From contig JARGXX010000095.1 of NCBI GenBank assembly GCA_030374765.1, forward strand, positions 806,001-870,000: 64,000 nt of DNA. Direction: 5' to 3'. Each line of letters opens with the position of its first letter. Within the stretch, counting starts at the first letter, position 1. A program made the translations under genes and the position numbers. Positions 41,197 to 50,451 of the stretch are shown here, piece by piece. This DNA is from Agarophyton chilense (Eukaryota; Rhodophyta; Florideophyceae; Gracilariales; Gracilariaceae). A model generated the notes under the pieces. It had not been told where the DNA came from and searched no databases. It was given only the letters and a program-made list of their open reading frames with translations.

Positions 41197-41721
41197 ATGC
41201 ATCGCGTGGTGCCACCCGGAACAATCGAGCGATACTTCACCTTGCACTACGCTCCGGGTTTCGCTCGTTTGCTGGCACCGAGAACGAAGCCGCCACCTCG
41301 CGGCGAAGATCTGTGCGTAGCGCGCCATCACAACGGAATCTGCGTCCTGTGTTTGTCGCCACAACATCCCATCGTTACCCAGAGGAAAGCAGTTCAGGCG
41401 GTGGACTATCGCGTGGAAATGCGCCAAGTGACAGGTAAGCGAAAGAAAGGCGGCATCGTGGTGGAGGAAAAGACGCGATTGTGTACTATCACATGTGATG
41501 CTGGCGAACGGTACGCTGTGCAGTGTGCAATCAAAGGGACTCTTCTTGAGTATAATGATTCCCTGGCAAATAACGCTTCTCTGGTCAATGAGTCACCGTT
41601 GACAGAAGGCTATCTGGGTATCGTGCTTCCGTGGCCGTCTCAAATCAAAACTGCCGTCGATGCGTTGATGTCTTCGACAGACTACGAAAAGCTCGGTGAT
41701 ACAAGCGAAGATTGGAGGTAG
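41197..41721 (+). CDS. ABITRAM/Simiate (FAM206A) family protein
   Basis: This 174-residue protein matches the small ABITRAM (Simiate, FAM206) family along its length. It has an ERYFTLHYAPGF start, EDLCVARHHNGICVLCLSPQHPIV, a VTGKRKKGG segment, LCTITCDAGERYAVQCAIKGTLLEYND and the near-terminal TEGYLGIVLP. The fold resembles biotinyl/lipoyl-carrier proteins, but the attachment lysine motif is not seen. Animal Simiate binds actin and localises to nuclear speckles; its function outside animals is unknown. The 3' end converges on DXR with 158 bp between. Confidence 0.88.
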   Translation: MHRVVPPGTIERYFTLHYAPGFARLLAPRTKPPPRGEDLCVARHHNGICVLCLSPQHPIVTQRKAVQAVDYRVEMRQVTGKRKKGGIVVEEKTRLCTITCDAGERYAVQCAIKGTLLEYNDSLANNASLVNESPLTEGYLGIVLPWPSQIKTAVDALMSSTDYEKLGDTSEDWR

Positions 41722-41879
41722 AGACATCGATAGTCCCCTTTTTGCACGGTGGCACCAATTGGACCGTCAAGTCATTTACATCCACCTTGATATCCTTTCA
41801 AACACAAGTTATAATAAGCTGTCCGTTGAAACTACTGTTATCTTTTTCCGATGACTCATGCGATCGAAAGGAAGCTTGA

Positions 41880-43319
41880 TTACTTCAGCGCGGCAAACTT
41901 TTGCGTTAGCCTACCAGAGGATACATATTCCCTGGCGTACGTTCTTGTCACTTGATCGAAATGTACAATATCATCGAGCGTGGGTTTCTGGATGAACTCG
42001 TCGCTGTGCATTTCCATCATGGCTTGATTGATTCTCGGAATGTCGAGAAAGTGAATCTTTTCTTCACGGAATAATTCCACAGCAGCTTCATTTGCAGCGT
42101 TTAAGACGCATGTCATGGTGCCCGCTTTTCGACCGGCTGTGTACGCTAAATCCATATTCGGATATTTCGCTCGATCCACTTCCTGAAACGTCAAGGAGCC
42201 CACTTGCACGAGATCCAGTGGTTTGAAGGATGGTACTGGGATTCGATGTGGCCACGAAATGGCATACAAGAGTGGTAAACGCATGTCTGGCCAGCCTAAT
42301 TGTGCCAGAACAGACGAATCTTCAAACTCAACTAGAGAATGAATGATGGATTGCTTGTGTATGACAGCATCGATGTGGTCATAGTCAGCCCCGAAAAGGT
42401 AGTGAGCTTCAATCACCTCGGCAGCCTTGTTGTACAAACTTGCAGAGTCGATGGTAATCTTAGCGCCCATGCTCCAGTTAGGATGTTTCAAGGCATCAGC
42501 AAGGGTAACCTTGTGTAAATCAGCAGCATTCCAGTCGCGGAATGCGCCACCTGACGCGGTCAAGATGATACGGCGCAAGGCTTTCGAAGGTGCACCTTGT
42601 AGGCATTGAAAGATGGCAGAATGTTCGGAATCAGCGGCAGTCATGCTGATGCCGTATTCCTTGACAAGTGGGACCACAACTGGCCCTCCGGCTATTAGGG
42701 TTTCTTTGTTCGCTAGCGCGATGTCCTTCCCGGCGCGAATAGCAGCTACAGTGGGCAATAAACCAGCACAACCCACAATGCCTGTAACAACGACTTGGGC
42801 ATCTGTGTCGGCTGCAGCTTGCACAATGCCATCCTTACCAGCAGCGTGCTTGATGGAAGAACAACCAGCGTGATCTAGCTTTTGACGCAACTCAGCTGCT
42901 CGTGACTCATCCAGAATGCAAACCATGTCGGGCGAAAACTCGCGCGCTTGCTCGACGAGAAGATCGACATTGGAAGCTGCTGACAGCGAAGCGACGGAGA
43001 AAAACTGGGGCACCTCGCGGACGAGGTCGAGCGTTTGCGTGCCGATGGAGCCGGTGGAGCCGAGTACAGAGATGCGGCGGGAAAAATTGTGCCCTTCGGA
43101 GGTTGCGCGACGCACGGCTTCTTGAAGCGCATCATCAGTGCCGACCGGGGCGGCTCCTTGCTGCAGGGCGAGGGTGACCTGGAGCGAATGGCGGCGTCGA
43201 TGTGGTGCGGGTCTGTTGCGATGGGTGGTGACTCCGTGGTTCGGAGCGATGAATGAACTGCGGGACGAGGGCGAGGGCGAGAGCAACGTTGATGACGGAA
43301 GCTTAATAAACGCGTGCAT
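41880..43319 (-). CDS. DXR: 1-deoxy-D-xylulose 5-phosphate reductoisomerase
   Basis: This 479-residue enzyme catalyses the committed step of the plastid MEP isoprenoid pathway: DXP plus NADPH to MEP. The NADPH-binding motif is [16 protein letters not shown], followed by [34 protein letters not shown] and the active-site block [26 protein letters not shown]. The end block [29 protein letters not shown] is also complete. The catalytic block reads SLYNKAAEV where plants have SLFNKGLEV. The Ser/Arg/His-rich first about 80 residues form a transit peptide. The ATG at 43319 is the first ATG in the frame. It is divergent from the LETM1-like gene, and an IPP isomerase is in the same window. Confidence 0.97.
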   Translation of the reverse strand: MHAFIKLPSSTLLSPSPSSRSSFIAPNHGVTTHRNRPAPHRRRHSLQVTLALQQGAAPVGTDDALQEAVRRATSEGHNFSRRISVLGSTGSIGTQTLDLVREVPQFFSVASLSAASNVDLLVEQAREFSPDMVCILDESRAAELRQKLDHAGCSSIKHAAGKDGIVQAAADTDAQVVVTGIVGCAGLLPTVAAIRAGKDIALANKETLIAGGPVVVPLVKEYGISMTAADSEHSAIFQCLQGAPSKALRRIILTASGGAFRDWNAADLHKVTLADALKHPNWSMGAKITIDSASLYNKAAEVIEAHYLFGADYDHIDAVIHKQSIIHSLVEFEDSSVLAQLGWPDMRLPLLYAISWPHRIPVPSFKPLDLVQVGSLTFQEVDRAKYPNMDLAYTAGRKAGTMTCVLNAANEAAVELFREEKIHFLDIPRINQAMMEMHSDEFIQKPTLDDIVHFDQVTRTYAREYVSSGRLTQKFAALK

Positions 43320-44053
43320 GTTTGGAAACTGGCGGCGCTGCCGATGAAATGCTGAAAGTCGCAATGCAAAAATGCAATGCGCAAATATCGGACTCTCAGC
43401 CTATGTTGATATAGGCAGGCTCGCGGCTCGGTGAAGACGAGGAAGACGACGACGACGACGACGATGACGATGACGATGACGATTACGATGAGAAGTGAGA
43501 GTATCAGCGCGAAGCGGGCAGCGCACGCACCGTTTGGGGAAAAGGTTCGGCGGGCGGAACACATGCGCATCGAAGCAGAGCGCTCGCAGAGCACACGACG
43601 CGCTGGCGGCGCCAAGTGGCCCAACGGGAAGGCGCGCAACAGCAACGCATCTGGCGGCAAAAGCGGCGCTCCAGCGGAACATTAATTTTATTGGCGCATT
43701 ATTTTGAAGGGCCACGCGCCAGCCGCACGTGCCGCCGTCTTGCGCCCAGATCCAGTCGTGCCATGGCACGCGCAACACGCATAACAGCACTCAACGTATC
43801 CGCCGCCCTCGGTGGCTGGCACGGGCACGCGCCACCGTATCTCCCACCGCTATCTACACCTGGTGCTCCTCACCGTTGCCCCGCGTCCCTTCCGCTGCCG
43901 CTTGCGCCTTCATGACCTTCCCCGCCGCTCTTCCCCCAGGTCCGCTCCGCGCCTAGGTTACCTTCTTCCGCTTCCTCCTCGGTCTCGCCTTGCAGCTGAA
44001 GAGGCGCTCGCGGGCGGCGATCTCCACCCCGGAGCGCATTCCGGCCATCCACC
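43320..44053. other. Divergent intergenic region
   Basis: This 734-bp region lies between DXR and the LETM1-like gene and is strongly GC-rich. It contains a GAC/GAT microsatellite (see separate entry). The long open frames in it are compositional. Confidence 0.5.
43444..43490. repeat. GAC/GAT trinucleotide microsatellite
   Basis: This is an imperfect (GAC)n/(GAT)n tract of about 47 bp in the 5' region of DXR, about 125 bp upstream of its ATG. It falls outside any supported CDS. Confidence 0.9.
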
Positions 44054-46138
44054 ATGGCGGCCTCCGTCCGCCGTTCTCGCCCATCTTTTGTGCCGCTGCT
44101 CGCTCTCCAGCGTAGAGGGGCGCTGAACACCACCTGTCGAATATCTCCCCGTCGCCGAATCATCCGCCGTCTGCAGAGCTGCGCTCAAGCTCCAGAGCCC
44201 GCCCAAGCTCCAGAGCCCGCCCAAGTTGTCCGGCCGAGCACCACTTCTGCTCCTGATGATGCCGCCCAACAGGTTCTTCAAGTCGGCCTGGTGAGCACGC
44301 GGGTGCGTTTGTTGAACACACGCCTGATTGTTCGTCTGGCAGAGGCTAATATACGTCTCGCGCTCGGCCTCCTTGAGTTTTCTCCGCTCCAGACGGACAC
44401 CCTTTCGTATACGTCAGAAGCCCAAGCTGCTGCGCACAGGGTGCGAAAGGATTTGCGCTCTATAAGACGGATAGCTGCCGAAGCCCCTGTTGACCATGAC
44501 GCCACCACCCTCATTGCAAAGTTGGAACACGTTCTGGACGATGTGGATGCCGCCCTGACAGAGGCTCAGCCTCAACAAAGCCCGCACGATAACGAAGCTG
44601 ATACTCCCCAACAATTGCTTGATAGTTCTTTGCTTCCCGAAGAGGATGCGCAGTCTATCGCAGACATTGACCTCGATGCAGAAAGCAAGACAGGCCAAAA
44701 GGAACACATTGTGCGTATCGTGCAGCGAGCGGTTTTGGAAAGTGGGGAAACTCTTAAACGGCGTGCGAGCACTGTTGGCCAGAATGTTCAAGACGCGTTC
44801 ACAAATTTTGTTCGTGACGACGGAACCGTAGATGTTCCGGCGTTACGCTTGTATCTTTCAAATTGGTTGGATAACGCAAGTATGACGTGGAAGAGGCTAA
44901 ATGGGTTTCCATCCGATTCACAATCTGCAAATAGTTTGGAGAGCTCGCTGCTCCCACCTGTCACCATATTGGGTGTGCGAGACGAAGAAAGGGAATACCA
45001 GTTGAGAGAGCAGATTGGGGATCTTGAAAAGCAACTCTTCAAAAATAGTAAGGAGCGAGAAGCAGTACTACGGCGCGAAGATCAGCTTGGCAAACTAATC
45101 CGCGCAAAGGAGATTCGTGAAATGGATGATTACGTGAGCTCGCTGCGTCGAACGCTTGCTGTGCGAGTATTGCAGTTAGAGATGGAGAAGATATTTGCTA
45201 GCATCGCAGTAGAGATTGACAACTGTGACCGTGAGACAATGAATGAACAACGCATGATGATTGTCGAGTTTACAGACCTGGATAACCGTCTTGGCACACT
45301 CGAGCTATTCGTTGAGCAACAGGAACCGCTTTTAATCGAGGATGGTACCGTAGGCGAGTTAGCCGGAGATATACAATACTTGAAAACCCGTCTCGGCCTC
45401 GGCGAGCCTCTGTACAGCGCTTCAACCTTGAGCTGGCCGCAAGTGCGTCAGTTTATGGCTTCATCTTCAAAGAAAACTAAGGCTGGTATAGAATTCTACT
45501 CAAGAGGTGTGCGGCTGTTTATCGGCGACTTGAGGTTCGCATTAAGGCTTATCCGACGAGCCGTGACGGGATATACACCGACTCCTCGAGAAATCCGTAC
45601 CATCCGAAGGACCGTGAAAGATCTGTTAACACTAATCCCGTTCACTATTGTTTTGATTGCTCCTTTAACACCAGTTGGCCACGTTCTTATTTTCTCTCTC
45701 CTTCAGCGATATTGGCCTGAATTCTTCCCATCTACTTTCAGTGAGAGACGACAGGCGCTCATGCGCAAGTACGAAAACTATGAGAAGTCTCTTCAGAAAG
45801 AGAATGGCGGAAGTGACGATTCTGACGACACCAAGGCATCATCAGAGTCTAAGGGGCCACTCGCATCTCTTCTTAAGATGCTTGTATTTGGATTATTTGT
45901 TGGAGACTCCAACAAGACTGAGACCACGGAAGTAGATGTCGAGTTGAGTGGAGTAGATGCAAAGCGGAAAGAAAGCATCGATTTGAATACCGATTCGAGC
46001 TTGCAAGAGCCAGTCCCCGCAAACGGCCGACCTCGTGTTTCTCTTAATGATCTGTCGAAAGCTGCGCTCGATAGCAAGGTAATAGCACAGAAGGATAGAG
46101 GTTCTATTGCGTTGGATGAACTTCATCTAGCGGACTGA
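44054..46138 (+). CDS. LETM1-like membrane protein, probably organellar
   Basis: This 694-residue single-exon protein starts in a CACCATGG context. After a basic presequence-like N-terminus it has a tandem APEPAQ repeat (about 50-57), long charged helices with coiled-coil character (about 310-400), and a LETM1-type core at about 508-575: TPREIRTIRRTVKDLLTLIPFTIVLIAPLTPVGH followed by LPS-like FPSTFSERRQ. In LETM1 this core spans a membrane and contacts ribosomes; LETM1 mediates mitochondrial cation/proton exchange. Plants have related LETM1-like proteins predicted in plastids. The Ser/Asp-rich C-terminus is not conserved. Organelle assignment is inferred. Confidence 0.82.
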   Translation: MAASVRRSRPSFVPLLALQRRGALNTTCRISPRRRIIRRLQSCAQAPEPAQAPEPAQVVRPSTTSAPDDAAQQVLQVGLVSTRVRLLNTRLIVRLAEANIRLALGLLEFSPLQTDTLSYTSEAQAAAHRVRKDLRSIRRIAAEAPVDHDATTLIAKLEHVLDDVDAALTEAQPQQSPHDNEADTPQQLLDSSLLPEEDAQSIADIDLDAESKTGQKEHIVRIVQRAVLESGETLKRRASTVGQNVQDAFTNFVRDDGTVDVPALRLYLSNWLDNASMTWKRLNGFPSDSQSANSLESSLLPPVTILGVRDEEREYQLREQIGDLEKQLFKNSKEREAVLRREDQLGKLIRAKEIREMDDYVSSLRRTLAVRVLQLEMEKIFASIAVEIDNCDRETMNEQRMMIVEFTDLDNRLGTLELFVEQQEPLLIEDGTVGELAGDIQYLKTRLGLGEPLYSASTLSWPQVRQFMASSSKKTKAGIEFYSRGVRLFIGDLRFALRLIRRAVTGYTPTPREIRTIRRTVKDLLTLIPFTIVLIAPLTPVGHVLIFSLLQRYWPEFFPSTFSERRQALMRKYENYEKSLQKENGGSDDSDDTKASSESKGPLASLLKMLVFGLFVGDSNKTETTEVDVELSGVDAKRKESIDLNTDSSLQEPVPANGRPRVSLNDLSKAALDSKVIAQKDRGSIALDELHLAD

Positions 46139-46425
46139 GATGCTCAGTGCTTTACTGCTGTACAGAAAACAAAACAATACTCATAAAATGCAAAGAACTA
46201 CCAAAATGGGCTATTTAACTAAAACTTGTTGCGGTGCCCTCACATTGGTCCCACGTGCGTCTCGCGATCATGTTGTCGTCTGCTGGTAAGCAAACACCAA
46301 CTTTTCTGCTTTTCTCCAATGTAGGGAATGTACAAGGCCAGAGTACAGCTAGAACATCGGGTGCACACCCTACCGGGCGGATTTATGTCGTCCACCGATT
46401 CACTTGAACAACTGCGTGATGGAAA

Positions 46426-47271
46426 TTACGCGTGATATGAAGCGATTCCCCCTGCACATCCAAACTTTTTTATCACTCCCGCTTGAAATAAAGTTTGCCT
46501 TGTCTTCTCAAGCATATCGTTGCTCACCATTCGCTGTCCAACGTCTGCATACCTCACGCCGGCCATCCATGCCTGTGCGTCACTTTTCGACATTCCATGA
46601 CGCTGTGTTATTCCATCAATACTCTCTTCAGTATTAATAAAATGTCTTCCAGCTTCGACAAAGGCATCCGTCATACGGTGAACTTTATCAAGTCTTTGAC
46701 AGTCCTCACGAACCACTACCGTGAAGCAGCTCCATGGCGTAGGAATACCCCCAATAATCTTTACTACCCCTTTATCTGCATATGGCTTCGTAGTGTAGTG
46801 TTCCCACAGAAAAGCATCGATCGTTCCCTCCTGTAAAGAGTCTCGCAGTCCTGCAAAGTTCCCACATATCTTGAACTTAGGCGCTTCTTGCCAGTTTTGT
46901 TCCTTTGCTAAAGTGTACACCATGACATGACTACCGCTGTTCATCCGTGAAATGCCCCATTTAGCATTTGACAAGTCTTTGACAGAACTAGCATTGCTCG
47001 GATGAACTACCACGGCCCACGTAAGAGGACTTTCTACGAGCGGTCCGGCAATTCGCACCGATTCGCCGTTCTCCATGGCAGCAACGATGCAATCCGTTAG
47101 AGCAAAGGCTGCATCCAATTCGCCGTTTACTACATCTTTGATCATCGACCCACTTCCGCCAGGACAAGAAATAAATTTTGGGTCGGTCGTCAGTCCATGA
47201 GAGCGAAAATCCGCGAATGCGAATGGATCGTTGAATGCTTCTGGAACGCCCCCCACTCGTAAAGCGTTCAT
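46426..47271 (-). CDS. Periplasmic-binding-protein-like protein (Ca3427 type)
   Basis: This 281-residue protein has the type II periplasmic-binding fold, seen in the N-terminal MNALRVGGVPEAFNDPFAFA strand/helix pair, the GSGSMIKDVVNGELDAAFALTDCIVAAMENG block and the SVKDLSNAKWGISRMNSGSH phosphate/anion-type loop. It resembles the NMT1/SsuA-type solute-binding family and the fungal cytosolic protein Ca3427. The start Met is immediately before the first strand; the frame continues upstream in a non-conserved stretch. There is no signal peptide and no ABC permease or ATPase nearby, so a solute-uptake role is unlikely. The ligand is unknown. Such proteins in eukaryotes suggest bacterial origin. 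Confidence 0.8.
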   Translation of the reverse strand: MNALRVGGVPEAFNDPFAFADFRSHGLTTDPKFISCPGGSGSMIKDVVNGELDAAFALTDCIVAAMENGESVRIAGPLVESPLTWAVVVHPSNASSVKDLSNAKWGISRMNSGSHVMVYTLAKEQNWQEAPKFKICGNFAGLRDSLQEGTIDAFLWEHYTTKPYADKGVVKIIGGIPTPWSCFTVVVREDCQRLDKVHRMTDAFVEAGRHFINTEESIDGITQRHGMSKSDAQAWMAGVRYADVGQRMVSNDMLEKTRQTLFQAGVIKKFGCAGGIASYHA

Positions 47272-47874
47272 GGTTTCGAATCCTGGAAGCTTATCGATAA
47301 ATATCAACTTGTTCGAGCTATGACAACCGACCACTTTCTGGTTCGGAGGGGCGACAGATAATTGCCATGATTGTGTGCCCAGTTTTCGCCCAATTGCAAC
47401 GATCACGTTGTCGGCAGATGCTATCTCGGGATGGAAATGGAAATTCTGCTACCAGCACGCCTGAAAAAATGCCAAAAAGTTGTCAGCAAAAGCGATCTGT
47501 GCTCCCGAAGCATGTCTGCTCGCTTTTCCACCTCCCTCCACATCCCTCCACATCTACAGGATGGTAAGATGAGAGCGCAAGGCGGGCGTTTTCTGCTACC
47601 ATCGTCTTTGCAACACACACAATCTTGAGAATTAGTCAACACGACGAAATGGTTTTAGTTAGAGGTGGTGATGTTTCTAGTGTTCTACATGTTGCACAAG
47701 GAAAGCGCAAGCCGGTTTGGAAAACTGTTAACCGCGAAGCCATGTCTTTCGGAAAACGGATCTGTCGGCGTTGAGCTGTTCTAATTAAGTTGACACGGAA
47801 GTTTTCCGAACAGCATGGCTCAACAATTCCGTTGCATCGAAGGCAAGCAAAGCGGTACACAAGACGAGTGTGAG
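47272..47874. other. Intergenic region
   Basis: This 603-bp spacer lies between two minus-strand genes. An open frame extends upstream of the binding-protein ATG for about 45 codons but has no family support. No other gene is seen. Confidence 0.5.
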
Positions 47875-48450
47875 TCATCTTGGGAGAAGGGCATCATAGT
47901 GATTGCCGTTCATGTACAGCACGCGAATGGTCTTGCGAGCAGAGAATCTTCCCTTGGTATATTGATCGCCATAGGTGATAATATTGCGCAACTGCCCTTG
48001 AGCAGTGCGCAAATATACCATGATGGGTCTCCGAAGGGCGTCGGACAGGGCCAGCATCTCCGCCTCCCCCGCATAGAACCTGGGGTTTCTCATATTAGCG
48101 CAATATGAGCTGAGGTTTCCCTCAATGACTTGCTTGGCGCGGAATTCCTTCTTGCGCTCGACACAAATCTCGCGCCAAGCTATGTCACGCAAGGCGTCTG
48201 CGTCAGCTCGTTCCAGGTTCTCCGAGAGCCGACGACCATCGGTGCTGGCAAGATTCTTCGCAATGGCGCGGTAAAGACAGCGACCATCCCCTCTGACAGG
48301 CACGACTCGCAGCGGCGGGGATATAGTGGCAAACGGCATTGCGGTGGCGTACCACAATAACTTGCGAGTGGATCTTCGCAATGCCGACGTGAAATTGGAG
48401 GAAGGGATGGGGGTGAAGACCGGGGTGCGACGACGAGAGGAAAGCGTCAT
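47875..48450 (-). CDS. OTU-domain cysteine protease (deubiquitinase-like)
   Basis: This 191-residue protein contains an OTU domain with catalytic motif GDGRCLYRAIA (D55, C58) and C-terminal histidine in NGNHYDALL (H184). OTU enzymes cleave ubiquitin chains. The central NLSSYCANMRNPRFYAGEAEMLALSDAL region is the usual second conserved block. The first about 45 residues are basic and Ser-rich and could be a targeting peptide. The start ATG was chosen as the first Met of that segment; the upstream frame lacks ATG support. Confidence 0.88.
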   Translation of the reverse strand: MTLSSRRRTPVFTPIPSSNFTSALRRSTRKLLWYATAMPFATISPPLRVVPVRGDGRCLYRAIAKNLASTDGRRLSENLERADADALRDIAWREICVERKKEFRAKQVIEGNLSSYCANMRNPRFYAGEAEMLALSDALRRPIMVYLRTAQGQLRNIITYGDQYTKGRFSARKTIRVLYMNGNHYDALLPR

Positions 48451-49911
48451 TGTGATGGATAATTGAATGGCACACAGAGTTGCGCGCAAGTGTGCGAATG
48501 AAGGGGGCGTGGAGTGCTGGTGGGCGTAGTGGGCGTGGCTACTCGAGAGAGCGTTTGTTGAATGGTCGAATTGGAGACCACCCACCACTGTGAGATGTTT
48601 TTCAGTTGCGGAAGGACTGGGGAATTGTGAAAAGCGCAGACTGTGTGATCAGCAAGGAAAGGTTGGGTGTGGACGGAGAGGAAGGTGCGGCGGTGTGCAG
48701 AGTTGGAAACAAGAGGAATGCGGAAGGACAGAACGTGAATGAAGGCTGAAGAAGAGGCGTCGTAAAGCAAGCAGCAGAAGAACTGATAGGGCGATGAGGT
48801 GGCGGTGCGAGGGGGCGGCGGAAGAAGATGTCATGAGAAGTGGAGGTGCAGAGAGAGGGCTGGACGCGGGGTTTTATAGGCGCAGAGCGAGCGGCTGGGA
48901 TGGGGCGACGTGGGAGCGCGCATGGCAGTGCAATGCGTGAAATTCAATTACTGCCGTGTGTTGCATACGCGCTCACGCGTGTGAGCTCGTGCAGAGCGCG
49001 CACATGCGCCCCACGCGCGATTTGCACCAATCGCGCGTCACCTGCTGCTCACTTCTTTTCACTAACCCCTCTTACCACCTCCCATCCCCTTCACGTCTGC
49101 CAGTCTCGCAGTCTCAGTCTCGCAGTCTCAGTCTCGTACTGGTGCACACCCAGCACTCCAATAGAATTCAATCGTTTCCTACGCCAATGTAAGCCCCTCT
49201 ACCTACAGCTATTCAATGTGCTTTTCTTGCTTGTCAACTGCTTACGCCAGATCTATCTCTCTGCCTACCCCGTATGGCTGGATGTATCGCTTAGCAACTC
49301 TCAGGTACTCTTTCCGGATAGCCAGTCTCGTGATGTGAAAAAAAAAAATCTACCCCCATCGTCCCATTATATCCCTTTCCAACGTAGCTCACCATGCTAA
49401 AGGATTCCTATTCCTTCTTTTTTAGTGTATTGACGCAAAATTGGCCCTGAATGAACAAATTACAACTCGAGGGTCTTCGTACGTACTCTCAATCTATCAA
49501 AATGGTCTGTGCACCACAAAAACAAGCACACTTGCCACCGCACGTCACATGTGCCATTCTCGACTAACACCTCTTTTTCCATTGCGTTCGGTGTCCCTCC
49601 GTGCATTGTGACTAATCATTGAACAGTTCCACAAAGGAGGAACTATTTATCGGCTCCGAGATCGGGACAACATTTTCCCATTTATTCGGCGCTAATTTTA
49701 TCAAATGGAGAGCATTGAGCTGTCTTCCTGACATGGATATTCAGCCGGATTGCCCCTTTGGCGTTGACAAGATGGTATAAAATCTACAGTGTGTTGCTTC
49801 CCTGCACAGCTCTGCTGTCTGCACTTCACCTCATGCTTTTCCTGTTGCTTGGCGTCAACCTCATATTCGTTTTCACACAAATTTACACCCAGCAGTGAAC
49901 AACCCATATCA
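48451..49911. other. Long intergenic region with a short tandem repeat
   Basis: This 1.46-kb divergent region lies between the OTU and zinc-finger genes. It contains a GC-rich alternating tract near 48960-49020 rich in GCGCTCACGCG-type words, a CAGTCT-based tandem repeat, a 10-A run and several short open frames without support. Confidence 0.5.
49101..49136. repeat. CAGTCTCG/CAGTCT tandem repeat
   Basis: A 14-bp unit (CAGTCTCGCAGTCT) is repeated about 2.6 times without mismatch. It lies outside any supported gene. Confidence 0.9.
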
Positions 49912-50451
49912 ATGCCGTCATTTACAATACCATCTGGCCGCACACTGGTGAAGCATTACGTGCGTTCTAAATGTCGACATAATTCATGCTTTACACCGAA
50001 AACAGATTCAGAGCGTAAAAAACATTCTCAGGAAGTGAGAACCAACCATGACCGTACAGAATCATCTTCTACTCGACCGAATAAATCCATCAACGGAGGA
50101 ACTTATCACCATAATGTAAGAAAGAAGCCCAGACTAAATGTGTTCATTCCAGCCCCAAATCAGCTATCATCAAGTGACACTGCCCGTCCACACTCAGACA
50201 ATGACCGCACCACGAAAAAGTCACACCGCCCAAACCAGATCAGTTCGGGTGGTTTTGGAATTCACTGGTCCAATGTAGATGGTTCGGTTGCTTACGGATC
50301 AAAAGCTTTCTTCCATCCTGATTCATGTAAAGTGGTTCAATGCCCATTCTGTGGGAAAAAGAGTCATGAGAAGAGCTTTTCACGTCATATGGCTTATAAT
50401 CACGCTCCACATGAATATATGAGCACCGCTCGTGAAAAACCGACCGAATAG
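49912..50451 (+). CDS. Small basic protein with one C-terminal C2H2 zinc finger
   Basis: This 179-residue protein is Ser/Thr/Asn/His-rich and basic, with one C2H2-type motif near the end: CPFCGKK followed by SFSRHMAYNH (C144, C147, H159, H164; spacing C-x2-C-x11-H-x4-H). The single finger and disordered rest resemble small DNA- or RNA-binding proteins, or a transposon-derived factor, since degenerate mobile DNA starts just downstream. The first ATG with protein-like composition is at 49912. No family is recognised. Confidence 0.5.
   Translation: MPSFTIPSGRTLVKHYVRSKCRHNSCFTPKTDSERKKHSQEVRTNHDRTESSSTRPNKSINGGTYHHNVRKKPRLNVFIPAPNQLSSSDTARPHSDNDRTTKKSHRPNQISSGGFGIHWSNVDGSVAYGSKAFFHPDSCKVVQCPFCGKKSHEKSFSRHMAYNHAPHEYMSTAREKPTE

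Noticed and set aside
42875..43660. Long open frame overlapping DXR and its upstream microsatellite
   Set aside because: It overlaps a confidently identified gene in another frame, and its poly-Val/Ile stretch comes from the GAC/GAT repeat.
49101..49136. Possible CRISPR-like array
   Set aside because: Units are 6-8 bp with no unique spacers; it is a simple tandem repeat.
48840..49400. Plus-strand frame of about 186 codons between OTU and zinc-finger genes
   Set aside because: Low-complexity Ser/Cys/Arg composition, contains the CAGTCT repeat, and shows no domain pattern.
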